DNA from: Isochrysis galbana
Taxonomy: Eukaryota > Haptophyta > Isochrysidales > Isochrysidaceae
Reading direction: 5' to 3'
Length of the DNA stretch: 64,000 bases
Assembly (NCBI GenBank): GCA_018136815.1
Contig: CM030940.1
Coordinates: 1,444,613-1,508,612 of the forward strand
In this document: piece by piece, positions 1 through 8,471 of the stretch
Layout: each line of letters begins with the position of its first letter
Position numbering within the stretch: the first letter of the stretch is position 1
Notes under the pieces: generated by a model
Databases searched by the model: none
What the model was told of the DNA's origin: nothing
Seen by the model: only the letters and a program-made list of their open reading frames with translations
Program-made: the position numbers and the translations under genes

Positions 1-1610
1 AGGAAATCATTAGGGCGTCACAGTCTCGCTGTGCAGTCAATGTCAGCTCACAGTTATCTCGAGTCCAATGAACTCTACATGATGCACTTGCTGGGCTGCA
101 TGCGACGCGATGATCTACAATCATGCAACACAGGATAGCCGCGCATGAGCAAGCGAGAGCACTGGTACACCGTTACGCAGCTAAGTGTGTATAATATAGA
201 ACCGCGCAACAATATATGTTGGACCCCGCCCTCTACTCGGCGGAATTGAAGCCGAACTCCCATTAATGATAAACCAACGAGACGTGTTAATACTCCCGCT
301 AGAAATTGCCGCCACCAACGAAAGAAGGTGCAACCTGCTGGGGCCCTGATTTTTTTCACCACGCCCCCCACCGCCACCGCCTTACCCTTCCTTTTCGCCA
401 CTTTGGCTCGTCTCCCTTTCTGATTTCTGAGGCACGTCTTAGGGGTGTTGGGTCTCGTCCGCGTTGAGGAGACGACGCGCATCATTGATTACATTTGCAG
501 GAGGGAAGGGGAGATTTAGAGTCCGGTACCGGTACGCAGTATACGTATATACGTAAACGGTATACGGTGTACGCACGTTTTTTTCGTGCACGGTTGTTTG
601 TTATTTGTTATTTGTGTTGTGTGCGAACATGCAACCTGCAATGATTGTGCGTCAGCGACCTTCGACCCCTTATATTGGAAGGACCTTGGTGTCGGAAGTC
701 ATGACCCCCGAGGCGATGAGTCCCTTTTCGAGCCCATACCCGCCAAAAAAAAGCGTTCTCGATTCTCTCGACGACGCGCCTGCTCTGAGAGACTCTGAGT
801 GCTTCATAGATAGTCCTTCTCTCCTCCGATGAAAAGAAGAAGTGGGCGAAAACGTACAGTAGTCAAACGGGCACGCCCACGAAGCTCAAGCCTCTAGAAC
901 TGAGCGGCAGGCGACCTAAAAGAACAACAGAACGGACCCTCCTACTATTCTACTATTAAAGCGTCGAGACCTTTCCGTTGGCGGAGCCCGCCCCCCCCCC
1001 TCTTTCCAAAAAAGGAAGTCCGTCCCTGCTAATACTGTATTTCGAGGGGGAGAGAGCCCCCCCCCCTCCCCTCCTCTCGAATCCTGTACTTTACTCGTAG
1101 AGAGAGAGAGAGAGAGGCTGCCCCCCCCCCCCCCCCCCCCCCCCCCCGCGCGCCGCAGCAGGGAGGCTCCGGGCTCTCTCTCTCTCTCCTCTACCGGCGC
1201 GGCGCGGGCGGGAGAAAGAGAGAGAGAGAGGGAGGGGGGGGGGGAGGGGGGAGGGGGAGAGAGAGAGAGAAAGAGAGAAAGAGAGAAAGAGAGAAAGAGA
1301 GAGAGAGAGAGACAGAGAGAGAGGCCCCGAGGGGGGGGGGGCGGGGCGTCCGCGGTGCTTGCGGGGGCCGAGCTCTCAGAGAGGTAAAAGAGAACCACGT
1401 AAGAGAGAAAGGAAAGAGGAGAGGGGGGAGAGCTGTCGGGCGGTGGTTGCCGATTGGCTGCGGTGCCGCCCGGTGAGCCGGGCAGGGGGGAAGGGGGAGC
1501 ACAGAGAAGAAGGAAGGCGTGGAGAAGGGCGAAACCAGCGAGCCGGCGTGGGCGAGCAGTGGGGAGTCTGACTGACGAGACCGCCAGGGAGACACACCCC
1601 TCAGCTTACC
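1..1610. other. Gene-poor left flank with low-complexity DNA
   Basis: No convincing gene. Short open frames on both strands (for example 75-485 minus) lack recognisable domains. Positions 523-580 are rich in GTATAC/TACGTA self-complementary steps. From about 1,090 the DNA is microsatellite up to the BET gene, so its promoter and 5' UTR probably lie in 1,340-1,610. Confidence 0.6.
1093..1340. repeat. Poly-C run and GA microsatellite upstream of BET gene
   Basis: A GA run near 1,100-1,116 is followed by 27 consecutive C (1,121-1,147), mixed CT, then AGAGAG-type repeat (about 1,212-1,322) interrupted by poly-G. The purine strand is the sense strand of the BET gene that starts at 1,611. Confidence 0.9.
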
Positions 1611-2842
1611 ATGCACAAGTCGAAGAAACAGAAGCTGAGCCCGGCTGTCGAGGGGCTAGTGAAGCAGTGCCAGGCGGCGCTCAAGGCTCTCAAGAAGTCT
1701 CACCTCTCTCCTCCCTTCTCGGAGCCTGTCGACTGGAAGGCGTTGAATCTGCCGATGTATCCCAAGATCATCAAACATCCGATGGACCTTGGCACGGTCG
1801 AAAAGAAGCTGCTTGCGGGCAAGTATTCCTCGATCGCAGACTTCACTGCTGATGTCAACTTGGTGTGGGAGAACGCGCAGCTCTTCAACACGGAGGGCTC
1901 CGAGATCTACGACGCGGCCACCGAGCTGCGAGAGCTTTTCGAGACGCAGATGAGCGGGGTGCCAGACGGTCCCCTCAACGGCAGCTCGGGCGGTGGCAGC
2001 TCGGGCGCATCGCTCAGCGCGGAGGAGCTTTCACAGTGTAAGGCAGTGCTTCGAGAGATTCGGAAGAAGGACATAGCCGACCCCTTCCTCACCCCAGTCG
2101 ACTGGAAGACTCTTGGGATCCCAGACTACCCCACCGTGATCAAGCGGCCGATGGATCTTGGGACGGTCTCCAACCAGCTTGATGCCGGGAAGTATTCCTC
2201 GGTCAAGCAGGTGGCAGCAGATGTGGACCTCGTGTGGACCAATGCAATGACGTGAGCGCTGGGCCACCCACCCCGTGAGCGCACCGGCCTGCCTGCGACA
2301 ATTGCGAGTACAAGAGGGCACATCACCATCTCGTTGGCCATGCCCTTTTGCCAAACAGGTATAATATTGACGGCTCGTGGATCTATCAATCAGCGTCGAA
2401 GCTCAAACAGTTTGCAGATCAAAAGTTTGCGCCGATCTTGAGCAGCGGAGGCGCGCAAGAAGAGACCGCTGACCAGCCCACGGAACTCACCTTCGAGATG
2501 AAGGCGCAGCTCAACCACAACGCCAACCTTCTATCGTCCAAGGAGCTGTACGGAATGGTTGGCATCGTAGAGGTGAGGCTGCTGATTCGTTAAGCGCCCT
2601 ACATCACGCCGTGGGCGTCAAAGCAGCTGCGATTGCGGCCTCCCAACCTTATCGCTGGCGTGCGTCCGAACCCTCTTCTCCTCACTCAACCCTTCCTGCA
2701 GGACTCATGTAAAAAGGCCCTTGATCAGACAAATGCGTCGGAGGTGGAGATTGACATTGATACCCTCGATTTGCAGACTTTCCTTAAGGTCGAGAAGTAT
2801 GTCCAGGACTGTCTGGCTCGCCAAAAAAAGAAGCAAAAGTGA
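1611..2842 (+). CDS. BET-family double bromodomain protein with NET domain
   Basis: Predicted nuclear acetyl-lysine reader that couples acetylated histones to transcription. Three exons: 1611-2251, 2359-2572 and 2702-2842; introns have GTGAGC/CAG and GTGAGG/CAG ends. The 331-residue product has bromodomain 1 at about residues 10-112 with the acetyl-lysine-binding Asn at 93 (FNTEGSE). A Gly/Ser linker lies near 115-130. Bromodomain 2 spans about 135-245 with its Asn at 216, completed across intron 1 (NAMT/YN). A NET (extra-terminal) domain at about 255-331 contains GMVGIVE and ends in a lysine-rich tail. Both domains carry the PMDLGTV segment. The order is that of animal BRD2/3/4 and fungal Bdf1, but this protein is very short and lacks a long C-terminal region. 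The ATG at 1,611 follows the GA tract. Family assignment is firm; exons are inferred from frame continuity. Confidence 0.93.
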
Positions 2843-4260
2843 GGAATTGGACCGTTGTCACCAAAGTGTAGTATCGTGACAGAGAATGCCAAGCGCAATG
2901 CGATCATGCCATGACTCCAATCTGTGTCGACGTGGATGGGTATAGCCTATCTACCACATGCGATCGGCAGTCTGTTGAGGCGCAGCGAGGCGGGGCGGGT
3001 TGCCTTCGCATCGCGGAGGCTCGCCCGAGACGGTCATGCAATGCGGGGATGACCGTCGCCTTTGGACACAATAATTGGCATGAGAGCTGCGTCCGCGAGC
3101 AAAGGGTAGATGGTACGCGGAAACATGTTGAAGGAGGGCTCGCCCGCGTTTTCACCGGCTGGTGCATACTAGCGGGGGGCCGTGCCAACGCTTTCGAGAG
3201 CAAAGGTGATGCTTCCAGGTCCGATTTCGACGTCCAATCTTACCGCTGGGATGGCCCAACATCCTGCACGTCACATTGCGCCTTCCCCTCATTCTGCTTT
3301 TGGGAGCGGTGCGACGCGAGATAGTTGTGCATATACATTGCTCATGATGCAGTGCATGCAACCATTATTTGTGCTTTGTGTGAGAAGTCCTCGGTCTGTT
3401 GGCCGGACTTCGGGGCCGCGCCCGGCGCTTCAAATCAACACTACTACACTACTAATGCCGCAACGATGATTTGATCACGTGCATGATGCCTCAATATAGT
3501 GATAACTACATCACTTCAGCAAACTTAGAGTGGTGCTCAATTACTTAGGGGACTACATCTACATGTCTTTGCTCATTGGCTTACTTGCCGCATAATACGC
3601 ACTACGCCTACTTACTACTTACTACTAAAGCAATAGTATCAGGCGTCAGGTTGCTTTTGCCGCGCCATTTCCATTTGGTTTCACTTGTCACGAAAGGCTG
3701 CGAAGCATTCAATCTCCCCGCTGACTTGAGGAGCACCGCCACGAGCGTGGCGTGTTGCGTGTTCACCGTGTAGGACAAAAAAACTTCTGAAGGCAAACGA
3801 GCTCGCCGCTCGCACGCGTGGCACGTAGCACTGTTTACTGTTTAACCACTCTGCACTCTGCACTCTGATGCCACGCCCGTTTCCTATCTTCTCCCTCCTG
3901 ACCTGCCTCGCGTGTTGCTTGCGGCCACTTGCCTGTTTACTTTTTACTGTTCATTATGTATCATGTATTTTCCACTTTGTCAAAGTCAAAGTACTTTTTG
4001 CTGTTTGCCATTTTGCTTTTTGCTTGTAGGGCTTTTATTTACCTTTACGTGCGTTGGCCAGTGTCGGAGGCCTGTGCCCATGGTTCTCGTGGCGCTTTTG
4101 TTGTGGCAGATGGCGTAGTGCGGGTGCCTCACCCACCTCGTTTGCCTGTTGGTGTGAGGGTTGGTCCATAGGAATAGGACGGCAGAGGAGGTGATTCCCG
4201 TTACTGTGGGCCAAGTGAGAGGAGTATTATTTTTGTCCCCCTCTCCGGCAGCTCCCTTGC
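2843..4260. other. Intergenic region without a recognisable gene
   Basis: Frames at 2911-3324 (+) and 2904-3203 (-) overlap each other, have no recognisable domain and begin just after the BET stop codon, so they are more likely 3' UTR and spacer. 3,480-4,130 is less GC-rich, with T-rich stretches. No RNA gene was seen. Confidence 0.5.
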
Positions 4261-4309
4261 AGGTAAGCAGCGTCACCCTCGCGCGCTCGGGCTCCGAGCG
4301 CAGCCCGTC

Positions 4310-4545
4310 GGCCCTCCCCCTCTCCCTCGTGCCCCTCTCTTCCTCTCACCCTCCCTCTCCCTCTCGCCCTCCCCCTCTCCCTCTCGCCCTCCCCCTCTTC
4401 CTCTCGCCCTCCCCATCTCCGTCTCGCTTTCCCTCTCCCTCTCGCCCTCCCTCTCCGTCTCGCCCTCCCTCTCTTCCTCTCGCCCTCCCTCTTGCTCTTG
4501 CCCTCTCTCTTCGGCTCCTTTCCCTTCCCTCGGCTGCGGCAAAGG
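4310..4545 (+). repeat. CCCTCTC-type pyrimidine tract upstream of carrier gene
   Basis: About 230 bases of imperfect CCCTCTCCCTCTCG repeat, pyrimidine on the coding strand of the carrier gene that starts at 4,572. It likely overlaps the promoter or 5' UTR. The antisense Glu/Arg-rich frames here are repeat artefacts. Confidence 0.85.
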
Positions 4546-4571
4546 TGCCCCTCGCTCTGTGAGACGGTTCG

Positions 4572-5333
4572 ATGGCGCCGTCGCTCTCCGCGTCGATCGC
4601 CGGCGGCATCGCCTACGGGCTGGTCGCCGCGGCCATCTCTCACCCGTTTGATACCATCAAAAGCCAGCAGCAGGTAGGTGGACGGATGAACGCCACTCTC
4701 TCCCTCGGCTCGCTCTACCGTGGCGTGCTCCCAGCGACGGCCGCTTCGATTGTGCTGCGCACTGTGCCATTCGTGGGGTACAGTACCGCCTTACGCACCA
4801 TGAGCAGCCGCCACATCATGGATGGCGCACCTCTCCTCCGCGCCTTTGCCTCGGGCGCGTGTGGTGGTGCAATGCGCGGCTGTCTTGAGGCACCGTTCGA
4901 GCTAGTCAAGACGCGGCAGCAGCTGGGGGTTGCCTGGGGCCCCCAGTCTCTCTTCATCGGCGTGGGCTCAGCATGTTTGCGTACTGCGGCCGTGATAGGC
5001 TTCTTTTGGCTGATCTTTGAGGCATCTGTTGACATGCGTGCACGGCTTCCACCTCTGCTAGCTGACTTTGTCGGAGGAGGCGTGTGCTCTGTCCTCGCGT
5101 GGGCAGTCATATATCCTCTAGATACTGCGAAGTCACGGATCCAGGGCTGGGACAGTCAAAAAGGTGGCGGCAGAGGGGTGGTAAGGGAGCTGGCCGCCAT
5201 CTATCGTGCCCACGGCATTCTCGGTTGGTACCGGGGTTTGCGCGCAGGATTGCTCCGCGCCTTTTTAGCGAATGGATCCGGTATGCTCGCCTACGGCCGA
5301 GTGTGCAAGATGATGGCGTCCTTATCAATGTAG
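4572..5333 (+). CDS. Mitochondrial carrier (SLC25) family protein
   Basis: Intronless gene for a 253-residue inner-membrane solute carrier of the SLC25 family. The three tandem repeats each keep a recognisable Px[DE]xx[KR] signature after the odd-numbered helix: HPFDTIK (residues 24-30), APFELVKTR (about 114-122) and YPLDTAKSR (about 185-193). GWYRGL near residue 225 matches the conserved loop at the end of a repeat. At 253 residues it is shorter than the usual 280-320; loops are compact but all six helices appear present. Transported substrate cannot be told from sequence; the spacing loosely resembles S-adenosylmethionine or amino-acid carriers. The ATG follows a long pyrimidine tract. No cleavable presequence is evident, as is normal for the family. 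Confidence 0.93.
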   Translation: MAPSLSASIAGGIAYGLVAAAISHPFDTIKSQQQVGGRMNATLSLGSLYRGVLPATAASIVLRTVPFVGYSTALRTMSSRHIMDGAPLLRAFASGACGGAMRGCLEAPFELVKTRQQLGVAWGPQSLFIGVGSACLRTAAVIGFFWLIFEASVDMRARLPPLLADFVGGGVCSVLAWAVIYPLDTAKSRIQGWDSQKGGGRGVVRELAAIYRAHGILGWYRGLRAGLLRAFLANGSGMLAYGRVCKMMASLSM

Positions 5334-5572
5334 ACTTTTTTGCGTGCCAAGCTCATGATCCCACGGAGTTGACAAGCGGCTTGGGTGTACTACAAATGGC
5401 AAATGGTGGATATAAGTAATACGCGGGGGCGTACGCTAATTGCAGGTGGTATAGACGGCGCGCAGCTTGCACGTTAGGGGTGAAGGCGTCGCGTACGGGT
5501 ACGATGGCTGTGTTGCAGGTGACGCGCGGCAGCGGGCTCCCGATAGGTGGTGTAGACGACGCGCAGGTAGGG

Positions 5573-5650
5573 CGGTCAAACAATGATTTATAACTAGTAG
5601 TATATTTTATAAATAATCCAACATGCTGGGGGGGGCTGCAGTTTTGACCG
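5573..5650. repeat. Repeat family C, copy 1 (short inverted-repeat unit)
   Basis: A 78-base unit starting CGGTCAAACA and ending TTTTGACCG, so its ends are inverted repeats. It is followed by AGCCCAAGAA. The same ends and following sequence recur at 12,588 and 29,883, indicating a dispersed miniature element. No coding capacity. Confidence 0.7.
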
Positions 5651-5677
5651 TTCTCCGGAGCCCAAGAAGAAACGAAT

Positions 5678-7009
5678 AATAATAATTGATGTAATATCCT
5701 AGCCAACCCCACTAGCTAATTGGACACAGCTTTTCCGTCCCGGAATCCCGCCATGCCTGACGAGCCAAGTGTCCGAGTGATACCGGGGGTAGGGGGCACT
5801 GCCCCCTCCCCTCGATATTTGTCCTCCCCACCAGTGCACGCACCGACCCTGCGCACCCCAGCACGCCCTCTCTTTCTCTTCGAGGCCACGCTGGGGGGAA
5901 CCCCCTTTCGGGTAAAAACAACGCAGGGGGGGGGGGGGGGTTGACGAGTTGAACGTTGCCACACATCCAACTGGCGACGGAGAGGGAGGAGGAAGGATTT
6001 GAAACCGCGGTTTGCGGCGAGAGGCGCGGCCGGAAGGGAGAAAGAACAAACAAGGAAGATAAGGAAAAGAGAAAGCCGACAAGAGAGCGACGATGCGATG
6101 GACCATCCGACGGCCAACTAAGTTTATACTTAGTTCGCCCATGGGGCATGGGGGGGCACGAGCCCCCCTCTCTCTCCACTCCTCCCCTGCCATGGGGGAG
6201 GAACCACCCACTCTCTCTCCTGGCACGCCTGGTGGCTTGCCAGGAGCACACAGCCCTGCTGACCCATTCCTCTCCCCACAGTCCCGCCTGACTCGCCCGC
6301 CCTGGCCCGTCGTGGCCTGCCCATCCCTCTGACCAGCCCCTCCTCCCCCTGGGCCCCCCTGATCAGGACCCCCCAGCCAGCTCCAGTCGACTGGCAGGGG
6401 CTCGAGAGCCAGCGAGAGAGAGGCAAGAGGGGCCAGGGCCATGCCCCAGCCTCACCTGCCCCCTGAGCTGCGCTCCCAGGCCCCTGCCGGCCTCCTAGGG
6501 ACCTGAAGAGGGGCCGCAGGCGCGCGCCATGGGCCCCCGCCGCAGGGAAGAGAGGAGGAAAAGGGAAGAGGGAGGGGAGGGGGGAGCGGCAGCTCTCCCC
6601 TCCGGCAGAAACGTGTCTTCTCGCCCCGTTGGGGTAAGAGAAGACGGGGGCGCCAGAGCCAGGAGGGAAGGGCCGCGGCTTGCCACGGCCACTCGCTTCG
6701 GCGAGGAGAGATTAGCGCTCCAGGGCCCCTATTCACGAGTGCCCCCCCCCCCCCCCCCCCGCGTTGCTTTCTTTTACCCGAAAGGGGTTTTCCCCCAGCG
6801 TGGATGACTTGAGGAGAGGACGTGCTGGGGTGCGCGGGGTCGGTGCGTGCACTGGGGGGAGGACAGATATCGGGGGGAGGGGGGAGGGGCCCCCTCCCCC
6901 CGGTAGCACTCGGACACCTGGCTCGTGAGGCATGGCGGGATTCCGGGACGGAAAAGTTGTGTCCTATTAGCTAGTGGGTTTGGCAAGGATATAACATTAA
7001 TTATTTTGT
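5678..7009. repeat. Repeat family A: 1.3-kb inverted repeat, arms about 260 bases
   Basis: The left arm (about 5,678-5,937) and right arm (about 6,742-7,009) are reverse complements with scattered mismatches, including the shared blocks CCCACTAGCTAAT and CCGTCCCGGAATCCCGCC. Inner parts share CACCGACCCTGCGC and end in poly-G/poly-C. The middle holds the left arm of repeat B. A third partial copy is at 40,025-40,145. The frames inside are low-complexity and not credible genes. Probably a non-autonomous DNA transposon or palindromic duplication. Confidence 0.75.
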
Positions 7010-7521
7010 TGGACCATCCGACGGCGAATCGACAGTTACGCGCGAAGAATAAGCAGAAGGTAAGGAGTAAGGAGGGAATCGTAGAACACCTCTAATTAAA
7101 TGAAAACGCTAATGAACGAGGGCAACTCCTGCGCGGGGGAAAGCCCCTCAAGGTGTACGGGCAAGTGTGCTGGGGGCCTTCGTGATAGTACCAGGCTAGT
7201 GGCAGTAGTGGTGGGCTGGGCCCTGGTCTCCCCTGCCTCTCCCTCGCTGGCGCTCCTGGGCCTCAGGGGCCCCCACTCTGCACCTGTCTGCCTGTCGAAC
7301 AGGGGGGGAGGGGGGGTTGGAGCGATGGGCTGGCCACGAGGGGCCAGGTAGCGCGAATCAGGCGAGCCTGTTAGGGAGAGAGTGGGTCAGCATGGCAGTG
7401 GCCTCCTGGCAAGCCATCAGGCATGCCAGGAGGATGGGTGGTTCCTCCCCCATGGCAGGGGAGGAGTGGAGAGAGGGGGGGCTCGTGCCCCCCCATGGGC
7501 GAACTAAGTATAAACTTAGTT
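6116..7521. repeat. Repeat family B: 1.4-kb inverted repeat overlapping repeat A
   Basis: The left arm (6,116 to about 6,350) and right arm (about 7,295-7,521) are reverse complements. Both outer ends are the near-palindrome AACTAAGTTTATACTTAGTT, followed inward by CGCCCATGGG, a GCACGAGCCCCCC block, CTCTCCACTCC and GGGAGGAACCACCC. The arms interleave with those of repeat A (order A-left, B-left, A-right, B-right). Partial copies occur at 30,166, 36,810 and 52,180. No transposase was found. Confidence 0.75.
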
Positions 7522-7589
7522 GCTCATGCTCGAAAAGAAGCAGGGGTACATTGACCCCCGTACCACAGCTTTTACGACATAGAAAAGAA

Positions 7590-7870
7590 GTTCAAGCTGA
7601 CACACGAGGAGTGCGGTATACATCCAATGCACTCATTGAAGACGATCCTTTCAAGACAAGTGTGAGAAGAGGATACAATTCGGGGACCCAGTCCCACAAA
7701 CCCCAATTCTGCAGCGGCCCGCCGGCGACCATGCATCCTTCGTCGACCCAAGAGGCGCCTACCTGTCCTAGCCCGAATTTATACCAAGAAAGAGCGGTGC
7801 GAGGGGGACGACCCGCATCGCGTATTTGGAAACGAGGGGTACCAAATGAAGGCAAACGACCTGACTTGAG
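7590..7870 (+). repeat. Repeat family D, copy 1 (transposon remnant)
   Basis: Contains a stretch that translates to GVRYTSNALIEDDPFKTSV (about 7,605-7,668) and, about 140 bases on, the reverse complement of GGTACCCCTCGTTTCCAAAT. The same two blocks, in the same order on the opposite strand, lie at 44,558-44,910, and the second block recurs at 63,153-63,207. The continuous frame 7317-7898 crosses several repeat types and is not accepted as a gene. Confidence 0.6.
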
Positions 7871-7989
7871 CTGGTTGGGGGTTTCAAATCACAAATAATC
7901 AGCGGGGTCAAGGGGGTCCAGGTGAGGAGGGGGTGGTCAGAGCGATGGGTCGGCCCGCGTGAGCCGGGGCGCGCGATCTATGCCCAGCT

Positions 7990-8471
7990 CACTAGGAGAG
8001 TCTAGGCGGTTGAGGCGAGTCCCCCCTCGCCAGGCCGACGCCGAGTGGCTAGCTCAAGGGGGATGAGTGGTTCTGACCCCCATGAGCCATGAAGGGGTCG
8101 AAAGAATGGGGGGGGGGCGCGAGGCCCGCCCTCATGACGTCCAATCATAAGATTAGTGCGGTGAGAATATCATGAAGCTCATTTAGTCTCTTCCCGTTTT
8201 TGTTTTTAAACGTAAACGGGGCTTGTATTTCATTCATCGCTCCTCCACCGAGGGAGTTGCATACAAACCCCCTCTTTTTCCCTCTGTCCTTAGGCCGTAT
8301 AAAGAGCATCACAGATTCAAGACGCGTCTCACCGGTTGGGGAGCGTGATCGTGGAACAAAGACAGGCTGAATAATACGATACTAACAATAAAAGCAAGAC
8401 TCACTCATGTTAACGAAGCAGTTTTCTCTGACATCATCATGGGTCGAAAGCTACGGACGGCAGACGGAACT
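7990..8471. other. Degenerate family B-like sequence and spacer
   Basis: 8,090-8,160 shares an architecture with 36,620-36,700 in reverse complement (TAATCTTATGATTGG, then CATG and a C-rich block), so it is probably a diverged family B end. 8,160-8,470 is AT-richer spacer with no gene and probably contains the 3' end of the minus-strand gene that follows. Confidence 0.45.

Noticed and set aside
75-485. 136-codon minus-strand frame at the left edge
   Set aside because: No recognisable domain and mixed composition; no supporting splice or promoter signals.
2911-3324. Possible small gene after the BET stop
   Set aside because: Overlapped by an equally long antisense frame, no domain, and position fits a 3' UTR.
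5699-6442. Overlapping Pro/Gly-rich frames on both strands
   Set aside because: They span inverted-repeat arms and microsatellite; no domain, and composition explains their openness.
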